Assembly (NCBI GenBank): GCA_016789905.1
Contig: JAEUQC010000044.1
Coordinates: forward strand, 1 to 38,009
From: Bryobacterales bacterium
GTDB lineage: Bacteria > Acidobacteriota > Terriglobia > Bryobacterales > Bryobacteraceae
Reading direction: 5' to 3'
Length of the DNA stretch: 38,009 nt
Below the pieces are notes generated by a model. The model made no database searches and was not told the origin of the DNA. It saw only the letters and a list, made by a program, of their open reading frames with translations. The position numbers were made by a program, and so were the translations under genes. Shown piece after piece: positions 21,378-29,074 of this stretch (positions are counted from its first letter, which is position 1; each line of letters begins with the position of its first letter).

Positions 21378-22224
21378 TGCTTTCTCCTTCTGCCGCCGTC
21401 TCTTGATCGGGGCACCCAAAAGCGAGCGGGGGCGCTCCCAAGCGAGGTGGAGTGCTTTGTTGGGGGGACCGGGCGGATTCCGGTGAGCGGTCGCGAACGG
21501 ACCTGTAGGGCGGAATCCGGCTGGGGGAGCCGACAAAGCAGAACGGAGCCGAGCGCCGGGCGCGGCCAGGCGATAGCCGTCAAGCGAAGCGGTGCCCGAT
21601 CATGGGCGGGGGCGGAGGAGAGGTTGCCTGACGTGGGTCAACGGCGCATTCGCGGTGACGCAAGAATCGACTTCCTCCCCACTGAGGCCACGCGGCGGAC
21701 CCAGGCGCACTGGAGTTTTCCGGGGAGGCGATGGGTCACAGGTGAAATTCTTCGCACGTGGACATGCCGAGGGGGATAACGCCCAGGCGGGAGAGGGCTC
21801 GGGCAACAATCCCTAGGTGCACCGCGCCGCTTCGACAGTCTGCAGTGACTTGGTTTGCTTTCAAATCCGGTCAGACGGGCCGCTCTCTCCGAGCGATCGC
21901 AAGAATCAGATACCGGCAGCGGTGTATCTGCTGAGTTTTGAGTGCCTTCTGCGCTGCACCCAAGCAGAAATGGAACCAGGTCGCAGGGTGAATAGAAGTA
22001 AGCGATTCTCTTGCTCCCCCATACATATACGATCGTCCCTCCATCAAGACTTCGGTACCGCTGGCCGGGCGAGACCACCGGTTTGAGAGTACGGCAGGGG
22101 CGGCGGAGGAGCCGAAATCGAGAGTCGGATCACAGGTCGGAGAGGCACTTGGCCTTTTCCTTGGCTATTGTACGCCTCCCACTGGCAACCGTGGTCCAAT
22201 CGGCGCACGACAGCTCGACGAATA
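21378..22224. other. 847-bp region without a convincing gene
   Basis: Open frames exist on both strands but are rich in Arg, Pro and Ser, lack domains and look like chance in high-G+C DNA. The half nearest ssb is very G-rich and contains a long imperfect inverted repeat (21453-21540). The rest shows nothing definite. It may hold the ssb promoter and a structured element. Confidence 0.5.
21453..21540. repeat. Long imperfect inverted repeat upstream of ssb
   Basis: TGCTTTGT (21453-21460) pairs with ACAAAGCA (21533-21540), and inside this GGCGGATTCCGG (21472-21483) pairs largely with GGCGGAATCCGG (21509-21520). Arms of about 31 nt could fold into a stem around a 25-nt loop. Such structures occur at single-strand origins and regulatory RNAs; the role here is unknown. 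Confidence 0.45.
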
Positions 22225-22359
22225 CTACTTTTTACGATTTGGGGCCTGGGTCAAAGCTGAAGCAGCAACAGATTTTACGCTTTTCGGCGTATTAGGATTA
22301 CTCAACAGCTTTGCGGCTTTCGACGCGACCTTGGCCGAGGTCTTTTCGGTTCTCGCCAT
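22225..22359 (-). CDS. 44-residue basic protein of the MARTEKTSAKVAS type
   Basis: The ATG at 22359 follows a strong GGAGGGAGGTGAG site. The protein begins MARTEKTSAKVASKAAK, contains LLSNPNTP and SVKSVAASALTQ, and ends NRKK. Small lysine/alanine/serine-rich proteins of this pattern are common and uncharacterised in many bacteria. They look like short helical, nucleic-acid-associating proteins. It is transcribed divergently from ietA, 156 bp away. Confidence 0.68.
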   Translation of the reverse strand: MARTEKTSAKVASKAAKLLSNPNTPKSVKSVAASALTQAPNRKK

Positions 22360-22515
22360 GGAATCTCACCTCCCTCCTGAAAAATCTGAGTCATCGTGCT
22401 CTCCCTCATGCTGATTGGAGCACTAGCATAAATATACCAGCACCTTGCATTAAAAGCCACGATAGAGCATACTGTTGACAGCATTTGCATTTTTCGTCCG
22501 AACAATAGCTTCAAA

Positions 22516-23784
22516 ATGGAACACTTCGACATAATCCTTACCTTGGCAAGAATTGCTCTGGATGCTGAGGGACCCCGCGCAACGCAGCAAATCGAGCGAC
22601 TAAGAGACTCCCTCTCCAAAACAGATGAGGAACAAGCTGCGAAGCTCGGACGGCTGCTGACGCGCTCCGATCGCCGACACACCATGGCCCCCCTGGCGAT
22701 GGAGGAAATGCGGACAACCGCCGAAGCAGCGCGCCGCCAGCTCCCCGGGGAGACGCTCTCTCCATCAACTCCATTGCCCTCAGATCGAGAGACAGGAACG
22801 CCGCTTGCACGGGTCATATTTCCAAATGCAGATGTTGCGGAAGCACCAATCCTAAACGCGCCACTGAAAGCAGCTATCAACGATCTTCTTGGTGAATGGA
22901 AGCACGTTGAAGAGCTTGCACGATTTGGCTCCCGACCAAACTTGCGGTGTCTGATCTATGGCCCACCCGGAGTTGGCAAAACCAAACTTGCCCGACATCT
23001 TGCAAAGCAGCTTGGCCTTCCTTGCGTGGAAGTTCGGCTGGATGGATTGATGTCTTCCTTCCTGGGCACGACCGCACGAAACATTGGCGCTCTATTCGAT
23101 TTTGCAAATCGCTATCGTTGCGTGCTTTTTTTAGATGAATTTGATGCAGTAGCCAAAGCTCGTGACGACGCTCAGGAGATAGGCGAGATTAAGCGGGTGG
23201 TGAACACTTTGCTACAGTCGCTCGATTCTCGGAATGGGAAGGGCATCACCATAGCGGCGACAAATCACGAACACCTCCTAGATGGTGCCGTTTGGCGTAG
23301 GTTTGACGCCCGGATTGAGATGCAGCGGCCGACTCCAGAGACTCGCGAAGAATTGCTCACAGGATTTCTTTCCCCGATTGTGCTTCGCCCAGGCGAACTG
23401 CGATTTTTGATCTGGGCGACAGAGGGCATGAGCGGCGCCGATATTGAGATTCTGATCGACACCGGCAAGCGATTTTTGGTACTGCACGGCCATCATTTTC
23501 CCGACGCAAAATCCAACATGGCGAAGAGTGAGGCCGTGCGCGAGTCCGCCCGCAGCGCGTTGATTCTTGAGGGCTTACGGCGGCAAGCGGCGCTAAATGC
23601 GCGAATGTTCGCACCCGGTAGAGCAGCCCTGATCACTGGCCCCATAGATGCCTTAGACCAAGCGCTGAGTAAAGCTGGCTTGAATCAGGCTGAACGGGGA
23701 CTCGTGCTCGGCTTGTCGCAGAGTGCGGTTTCCCGACGATCAAAACGCGGTGAAATGACGACAGAAACGGACGTCCATGCCTGA
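22516..23784 (+). CDS. ietA: IetA: AAA+ ATPase of the IetAS system
   Basis: 422 residues. An N-terminal helical region (about 1-125) precedes a AAA+ module with Walker A GPPGVGKT (149-156), Walker B CVLFLDEFDA (about 202-211), sensor 1 in TIAATNHEH and a WRRFDARI arginine-finger motif. The C-terminal part (about 370-415) includes a NQAERGLVLGLSQSAVSRRS segment resembling a helix-turn-helix. The gene overlaps ietS by eight bases. IetA/IetS were described as a plasmid-stability and incompatibility pair on an Agrobacterium plasmid and later as an anti-phage system (established knowledge). Codon use is less G+C-rich than in the trb genes, suggesting separate acquisition. Confidence 0.85.
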   Translation: MEHFDIILTLARIALDAEGPRATQQIERLRDSLSKTDEEQAAKLGRLLTRSDRRHTMAPLAMEEMRTTAEAARRQLPGETLSPSTPLPSDRETGTPLARVIFPNADVAEAPILNAPLKAAINDLLGEWKHVEELARFGSRPNLRCLIYGPPGVGKTKLARHLAKQLGLPCVEVRLDGLMSSFLGTTARNIGALFDFANRYRCVLFLDEFDAVAKARDDAQEIGEIKRVVNTLLQSLDSRNGKGITIAATNHEHLLDGAVWRRFDARIEMQRPTPETREELLTGFLSPIVLRPGELRFLIWATEGMSGADIEILIDTGKRFLVLHGHHFPDAKSNMAKSEAVRESARSALILEGLRRQAALNARMFAPGRAALITGPIDALDQALSKAGLNQAERGLVLGLSQSAVSRRSKRGEMTTETDVHA

Positions 23785-26335
23785 CAATCCTGATCTCCGA
23801 CCAATTCAAGTATTCCTTGAAACGAAGCAATTCATCGGCCCTGAAAAACCCCAACTGTTTCGAGGAGGTTCGAAGGATTTCTTCGCGGGAAACGATAGAG
23901 GCTTTGCTGATCATAAAAAGAAACTCCGAACGGAGGTCGCAAACGTCGCCGAGAACCTTCGACGCATAAAACTACCGGGCGGCTTTATCAAGGTTCGCCA
24001 GCGCGAAGAGGCTTTGGCCAAAAGCCATCGCCCCATGGGAAGCTTGTTTACACCTTCGAACAGGTTCGCTCTCGTAGGCGCAGAAAGCGTTGGCGAGCTT
24101 CTGTTTCAGACGACGCCAGCAGCCCTTGACCGTCTCGCGCAAATTATCGAGACGAAGGCTGAACTTAGACCGAGAATGGTTGAGAATCCAAAAACGGGAG
24201 AGATGGAGGCACGGGTTTCCGCATATCGTAGTGAGCTTGGCGGTATTCACGATATCCGGCTTCACGACGCCACGGATAGGGTGAAATTTTCCGCCGATGA
24301 CGCAGTTCGCTGGATGAATCAACCAAATGTCATCGGCGGTTATATTGTCGAACTGTTTAGAGCGGAAAGGACCATGAGTCCAGATGTGATCGATCAGCTT
24401 GTAACGCGATTTCGAGAGGGACTCGAACGGCTTAGTGGCGGTCTATTGGTGCGCCCATTCCTTCCGTCGACGACTACGAGCGAGTTCGGTCAACCGAGTC
24501 TTGCGCTTTCCATACAGCTTACGAGAGATTCGCGGAGGCTCATCGAACTTCCATTCCTCGAGAACGGAGGGTCCGCCGTTATGGCAGAAGCCGCTTTGCC
24601 GACGGCGATGAGAAATGTAATGGCAGACTTAAACCCACAGCGCCATGCTGCACTCCTAGGATTTCTTTCGGAGCAGAGCCTTGTTCGGTCTGTAGAACTA
24701 CCGCCCGTTTTAGAAACTACTCCCTCAACTACGGGCACAAATCTCGGGCAGGTCGCCCTGCCGGAACCCGCGCCGGGAGTTGACTATCCCATAGTCGCCA
24801 TCGTCGACGGCGGAGTGAGTACTTCTGCTGCTCTCAAAAAGTGGCGTGTGGCCGACGCGGGCTTGGTGCCTGAAGTGGACCGCAATGAAACCCATGGTAC
24901 TTTCATCGCCGGGCTGGTAGCGGGGGGCAGTGTTTTGAACCCGGCAATCAACAGCAGACTCGAGCCGGCTGGGTGTAAATTCTACGACTTGGATCTTTTC
25001 CCGCGGAATGATCTACGGCGCACCTACTATCCAGATCTTGAAGATCTTTTTGATATCCTCGACGAAAAGATCAAGGTCGCCAAACGCGAGCACGGTGTCC
25101 GCGTCTTCAATTTGAGCTTCGCACTGGGTCAGCGGTCGTCGCGATTGGCTTATTCTCTCGCGGCGGATCGTTTAGATAGAGTCGCGCGGATGAACGACAT
25201 TATCTTCGTGGTGGCAGCAGGCAATTTGAAGAGTCCGCTCAATCGTCCACCTTGGCCAGAGAAGGCTGAGGACGCAGCGGTTATGCTTGCTGGTTTTGGC
25301 TCGAACGATCAGTTCATCACGGCACCGTCCGAACATGTACTCGGCCTTACTGTCGGCGCAATTAACCCCGAGGGCGTTACCGGTCATGTCCACATGATGC
25401 CCACGACATATACTCGGCGTGGCCCAGGAGTGGGCGGTGCTCGCAAGCCGGACTTGGCTCACTACGGAGGCGCGGACGGAAGAAACGAAACTGGGTTGAT
25501 TTCGCTGAGTCCTAGTGGAGATGCCATCCATAATTGCGGCACCAGTTTCGCTGCCCCCTTGGCAGCGGCCACGCTGGCGACGCTCGACCAGCGATTGGCG
25601 CGCCAGTCTCTACGCGAAACGCTGCTCGCACTTCCCGTCCACCGCGCGACGCGCCCCGCGGTTCTCGACCGCCCTGCACTCCGGCACGTTTCCAGAGAGT
25701 TTGTTGGTTTTGGGATGACTCCCCCGGCAGATATCATCTTAAACGACGAGCCCCACTCCGTGACGTTGGTATTTAGCGATCGATTGCTGGCGAAGCAACT
25801 ATTGGAGTTCCCTTTTGCGTGGCCTAAATCGCTTGTTGACAACAATGGTTCATGCCGGGGACGCATCGACGTCACTCTCGCATACACTCCTCCGATCGAT
25901 CCGGACCATCGCGAAGAAGCGATTCGGATCCAGCTCGAGGCATATGTTCACCAGGAAAAAATAGATGACAAGACCGGGCAACTCTCTTGGGAGAGCCGCC
26001 TGACACACGACGCGAGTGATGTCCCTCAAGGAATGAACAAAACCGAGAGCTACCTGATAAAGACAGGGCTGAAATGGTCGCCGCTCAAAAAATACTACTT
26101 AGCCATGCCCAATGGGCGCGGGAATAGTTCGAACTGGAAGCTATCGTTGGAGAGTCTTGCCCGCGCCGCAGCCTCCTTTCCCAAGGATGGGGTTGCATTC
26201 TCGCTTATCATGACCCTTTCCGATCTGAACGCGGCCGCCCCGATCCGCGAAGAAATGCGCCTGGATCTATCCAACAGAGGTCTCCTACTGGCTGACATTA
26301 CACTTGCACATCGAATCAGAACGCGCCAGAACTAG
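23777..26335 (+). CDS. ietS: IetS: subtilisin-like (S8) serine protease of the IetAS system
   Basis: 852 residues. The S8 catalytic triad is visible at about Asp344 (VAIVDGGVS), His373 (ETHGTFIAGLVAGG) and Ser590 (CGTSFAAPLAAATLA), with the oxyanion Asn in IIFVVAAGNL. About 330 residues precede the protease domain and 250 follow it, as in IetS proteins. No signal peptide is seen, so it acts in the cytoplasm, presumably gated by IetA. The start overlaps ietA by eight bases. The triad looks intact. Confidence 0.86.
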   Translation: MPDNPDLRPIQVFLETKQFIGPEKPQLFRGGSKDFFAGNDRGFADHKKKLRTEVANVAENLRRIKLPGGFIKVRQREEALAKSHRPMGSLFTPSNRFALVGAESVGELLFQTTPAALDRLAQIIETKAELRPRMVENPKTGEMEARVSAYRSELGGIHDIRLHDATDRVKFSADDAVRWMNQPNVIGGYIVELFRAERTMSPDVIDQLVTRFREGLERLSGGLLVRPFLPSTTTSEFGQPSLALSIQLTRDSRRLIELPFLENGGSAVMAEAALPTAMRNVMADLNPQRHAALLGFLSEQSLVRSVELPPVLETTPSTTGTNLGQVALPEPAPGVDYPIVAIVDGGVSTSAALKKWRVADAGLVPEVDRNETHGTFIAGLVAGGSVLNPAINSRLEPAGCKFYDLDLFPRNDLRRTYYPDLEDLFDILDEKIKVAKREHGVRVFNLSFALGQRSSRLAYSLAADRLDRVARMNDIIFVVAAGNLKSPLNRPPWPEKAEDAAVMLAGFGSNDQFITAPSEHVLGLTVGAINPEGVTGHVHMMPTTYTRRGPGVGGARKPDLAHYGGADGRNETGLISLSPSGDAIHNCGTSFAAPLAAATLATLDQRLARQSLRETLLALPVHRATRPAVLDRPALRHVSREFVGFGMTPPADIILNDEPHSVTLVFSDRLLAKQLLEFPFAWPKSLVDNNGSCRGRIDVTLAYTPPIDPDHREEAIRIQLEAYVHQEKIDDKTGQLSWESRLTHDASDVPQGMNKTESYLIKTGLKWSPLKKYYLAMPNGRGNSSNWKLSLESLARAAASFPKDGVAFSLIMTLSDLNAAAPIREEMRLDLSNRGLLLADITLAHRIRTRQN

Positions 26336-26384
26336 CCTTCGATGCAGCTCGGTGAAATCCATCTCAACAGGGCGGATGCGCTGC

Positions 26385-27257
26385 CTATCGACCTCCCGAA
26401 CGGTCGATATGGTCCATTGCCTTGGCGATTGTCCGACTGATGTAATCCCTCTGCCGGTTCAGGGGACCCTTCTTCGAAAGGTCCCGTGAATTGATGGCCT
26501 CGGCGACGGCAATCTCGCTCACGCCATGAGCTAAAGCATAAACGGAATACGCGAGGTCGATCCGATTTCCGTCGCCATTGTATGTTTGCTCGGAGCGGAA
26601 AGCGTCGATGGTCAATATTTGCCGATCGCGCCTCGGCTTTGAAGCGCTTCGGACGGGAGTCCTGTCGGAACGATAAATGCCGGCGACGTTTGAAAGCAGA
26701 TCTGCGGCGGCAGCGTACGGAGACTTAGGACAGCTGGGCAAGACTCGAACGAAGGGGAAACTCCCGTCGGGAGACCTGTACTTGGCTTTTCGATTTGTAA
26801 ACCCGGCCAACCTTCCGAAGTGCCGCCAGTCTGCAGCACCCTTGTCGCCGCCGAATCTTTCGGCGAGGGCACGGGCGGCGAGTGTAGAGAGCCGCGGGGG
26901 AAGGATCCTCCCATGGTTGAGCCAGGCCTGGAAGTTGCCGGGTGAAGTCTCGACGACTAGCGAAGGCGAGTAGCCCTCGGCGTTCATTCGCTTGATCGCG
27001 TCCGCGGTTAGGTCGTCGACCATGCTGAGGTGGTGCTCGCCCTTTGGGCGAATGTAAATGTTGCGGCCCTGGCTGTTCTGATAGCGGAGCCAGGGGACGG
27101 ATTTGATCAGAGTAGCCCGGTCCCACGTGCGCGGTAGCATTTCGGGCTCGCGGGGATCGGAATCGGAAGTGTGCGGTTTGAAGAGGCCGATCTCGTAGAC
27201 TTCGCAGCCCATGGCGGCGATTTGCTGCTCGACGGCGATGAGGGTGCGGTTCTTCAT
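26385..27257 (-). CDS. RepB-type plasmid DNA primase
   Basis: 290 residues with the RepB-primase layout: NIYIRPKGEHHLSMVDDLTADAI, with the acidic DD metal site at about residues 80-81, then VVETSPGNFQAWL, RHFGRLAGFTNRK and a helical C-terminal domain (TIDAFRSEQ to the end). These primases prime lagging-strand synthesis in plasmids such as those of IncQ, or the transferred strand in the recipient. An AAGGAG site precedes the ATG, and a good promoter lies at 27311-27339. It is convergent with ietS and divergent from trbB. Alternative: a primase-like protein of an integrative element. Confidence 0.82.
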   Translation of the reverse strand: MKNRTLIAVEQQIAAMGCEVYEIGLFKPHTSDSDPREPEMLPRTWDRATLIKSVPWLRYQNSQGRNIYIRPKGEHHLSMVDDLTADAIKRMNAEGYSPSLVVETSPGNFQAWLNHGRILPPRLSTLAARALAERFGGDKGAADWRHFGRLAGFTNRKAKYRSPDGSFPFVRVLPSCPKSPYAAAADLLSNVAGIYRSDRTPVRSASKPRRDRQILTIDAFRSEQTYNGDGNRIDLAYSVYALAHGVSEIAVAEAINSRDLSKKGPLNRQRDYISRTIAKAMDHIDRSGGR

Positions 27258-27310
27258 CTTTTCTCCTTGACGCCCGCTGGAAGTTCGGGAATAATCGTCT
27301 TCATAGCTAG

Positions 27311-27339
27311 CTTGTACAGTCTGGCTGTTATTCTGTCAA
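27311..27339 (-). promoter_or_regulatory. Sigma-70-type promoter for the primase gene
   Basis: On the minus strand TTGACA (27339-27334) is followed after exactly 17 bp by TACAAG (27316-27311). The start of transcription would fall near 27304, 47 bp before the primase ATG. Confidence 0.6.
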
Positions 27340-27349
27340 GGCTTGAATT

Positions 27350-28399
27350 TTGAAAATGTTGGTTCCCACAGCCTCTCCACTTCCGATCAGCGACCGCGGG
27401 CAATCTGCTCGCCTGGACGCGAAGCTGCGCCGGGAGTTGGGGGAGACGGTGCTTCGCGCACTCGCGGATGAGCGGACGGAGGACCTGGTCTTGAATCCAG
27501 ACTCTCGGCTTTGGGTGAAACGCCAGGGCGAGGGGTTTCAATACATCGGGGAGATGCCGCCGGCACAGGCGCAGACGGCAATGGGAACCATCGCGGCGCA
27601 GAAGGGAACGGTGATCAACCATGATCGGCCTATCCTTGAGACGGAGTTGCCGATTGATGGCAGCCGCTTTGAAGGGTTGATGCCTCCGGTGGTGAGCCGG
27701 CCGATCTTTGCGATTCGCCAACGTCCGCGACGCATCTTCACGCTTGATGATTACGAGCAGACGGGAATATTGAGCGATTCGCAGGACCCGCTGAATCGGC
27801 GTCGATGGCGGAGTGGCTTTGCGGATTTGGTGCGGGGGCTTTCCCACGCCGAAGTAATCCGCGCCGCCATTGCGGAGAAAAAGAACATTCTCATCGTTGG
27901 ATCCACGGGGTCCGGGAAGACAACTCTTGTGAACGCGATTCTGGAGACACTAGCGAAGTTGGCTCCGGCGGATCGAGTAATTTCCATTGAAGACACAATC
28001 GAGCTTCAATGCCCGGTCGAGAACTACGTGGACCTGCGGGCGGTCGGCAACGTGACGATGCTCGATTGTTTGCGGGCTTGTATGCGGCTGAAGCCGACGC
28101 GAATCGTGGTTGGCGAGGTTCGCGGGGCGGAGGCGCACGTGATGCTGAAGGCGTGGAACACGGGGCACCCCGGTGGCGCGGCGACAGTCCACGCGAATGA
28201 CGCGCTGAGCGGGTTGGTGCGCCTGGAAAGTCTTGTGGCGGAGGCTACGGCCGCGCCGATGCAATCGCTGATTGCGGAGGCGGTGGACCTGGTGGTCTTC
28301 ATTGACGAGGAAGCGGACCTGGCGGCTGGCCGCAAGGTCCGGCAATTGTTGCTGGTGAACGGGTACGAGAACGGACAGTACTCAGTGGAATATCTCTAA
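27350..28399 (+). CDS. trbB: TrbB: T4SS ATPase (VirB11 family)
   Basis: 349 residues from a TTG at 27350; an in-frame ATG at 27356 is an alternative. Walker A is GSTGSGKTT (about 184-192), with an Asp box DRVISIEDTIEL, the Walker B region TRIVVGEVRG and a His box WNTGHPGGAATVHAN. It forms a hexamer at the base of the secretion channel. First gene of the ten-gene trb operon. TrbC starts 21 bp later. Confidence 0.95.
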   Translation: MKMLVPTASPLPISDRGQSARLDAKLRRELGETVLRALADERTEDLVLNPDSRLWVKRQGEGFQYIGEMPPAQAQTAMGTIAAQKGTVINHDRPILETELPIDGSRFEGLMPPVVSRPIFAIRQRPRRIFTLDDYEQTGILSDSQDPLNRRRWRSGFADLVRGLSHAEVIRAAIAEKKNILIVGSTGSGKTTLVNAILETLAKLAPADRVISIEDTIELQCPVENYVDLRAVGNVTMLDCLRACMRLKPTRIVVGEVRGAEAHVMLKAWNTGHPGGAATVHANDALSGLVRLESLVAEATAAPMQSLIAEAVDLVVFIDEEADLAAGRKVRQLLLVNGYENGQYSVEYL

Positions 28400-28420
28400 A
28401 CCGACGAAAGGATGGATGCG

Positions 28421-28753
28421 ATGAAGATTTCTGATCGAGGTTGGAAACGGACTTGGCTGCTGACGGGGTTGCTGTTCGTCGCGACGCAGGTAGCGTGGGC
28501 GGGCGGCGGTGGCGGCGGTGGGTTGCCGTGGGAAACGCCGCTGAACCGCGTGGCGCAGTCGATGACTGGCCCGGTGGCACTATCGATTTCTCTGATCGCG
28601 TTGATGGTGGCAGGCGGGACGCTGGTGTTCGGCGGTGAGCTGAGCGAGTTTGCGCGGCGGTCCTGCGTGGCGGTGTTGGCGATTGCGTTCCTGGTGCTGG
28701 GCGCTGGGTTCATGACGACGCTGTTTGGCGTTGGCGGCGCGCTTGTCCTGTAG
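28421..28753 (+). CDS. trbC: TrbC: pilin subunit precursor (VirB2 family)
   Basis: 110 residues from the ATG at 28421, which has an AAAGGA site; an in-frame ATG at 28412 is possible. A signal sequence (WLLTGLLFVATQVAWA) precedes a glycine-rich stretch and two hydrophobic helices (about 50-70 and 80-105). This is the prepilin form. P-type TrbC pilins are cyclised after processing. Confidence 0.86.
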   Translation: MKISDRGWKRTWLLTGLLFVATQVAWAGGGGGGGLPWETPLNRVAQSMTGPVALSISLIALMVAGGTLVFGGELSEFARRSCVAVLAIAFLVLGAGFMTTLFGVGGALVL

Positions 28754-28760
28754 GAGTTCC

Positions 28761-29072
28761 ATGGATAAGCCGCGCGAGATCGTGATCCACCAGTCGGCCA
28801 ATCGCCCGCACTTGCTGCTGGGCGGGGACCGGGAGCTCGTTCTATTCGCGGCCTTACTGTCGGCGATGTTGGTATTCGCGCTGGTGACGTGGTGGGGCGT
28901 GTTGGCGGGAATATCGTTGTGGATTCTTGCCGTCGCGGTGCTTTCCCGAATGGGACGTTCGGACCCGATGTTGCGGCAGGTGTATCTCCGCCATATCCAG
29001 TACCGCCCGTTCTACTTGGCGAAGGGATCGCTGGGCCGGGAGACGGCGGCGATTCCGAGGCAGTGGAGGTAA
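28761..29072 (+). CDS. trbD: TrbD: inner-membrane T4SS subunit (VirB3 family)
   Basis: 103 residues from the ATG at 28761, 7 bp after trbC, with a TAGGAG site. Two adjacent hydrophobic segments at about 28-60, then MGRSDPMLRQVYLRHIQYR, typical of VirB3/TrbD. It helps place the pilin and the TrbE ATPase. Confidence 0.88.
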   Translation: MDKPREIVIHQSANRPHLLLGGDRELVLFAALLSAMLVFALVTWWGVLAGISLWILAVAVLSRMGRSDPMLRQVYLRHIQYRPFYLAKGSLGRETAAIPRQWR

Positions 29073-29074
29073 GA

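Noticed and set aside
21638..22078. 146-codon frame upstream of the 44-residue gene
   Set aside because: Composition looks like chance in G+C-rich DNA, and frames of similar length exist on the other strand.
27254..27304. 16-residue leader peptide overlapping the primase start
   Set aside because: The predicted transcript starts at about its ATG, leaving no room for a ribosome-binding site.
28889..29074. Longer N-terminus for TrbE
   Set aside because: It would run through trbD in another frame. The ATG at 29075 has GGAGGT and a normal VirB4 start.
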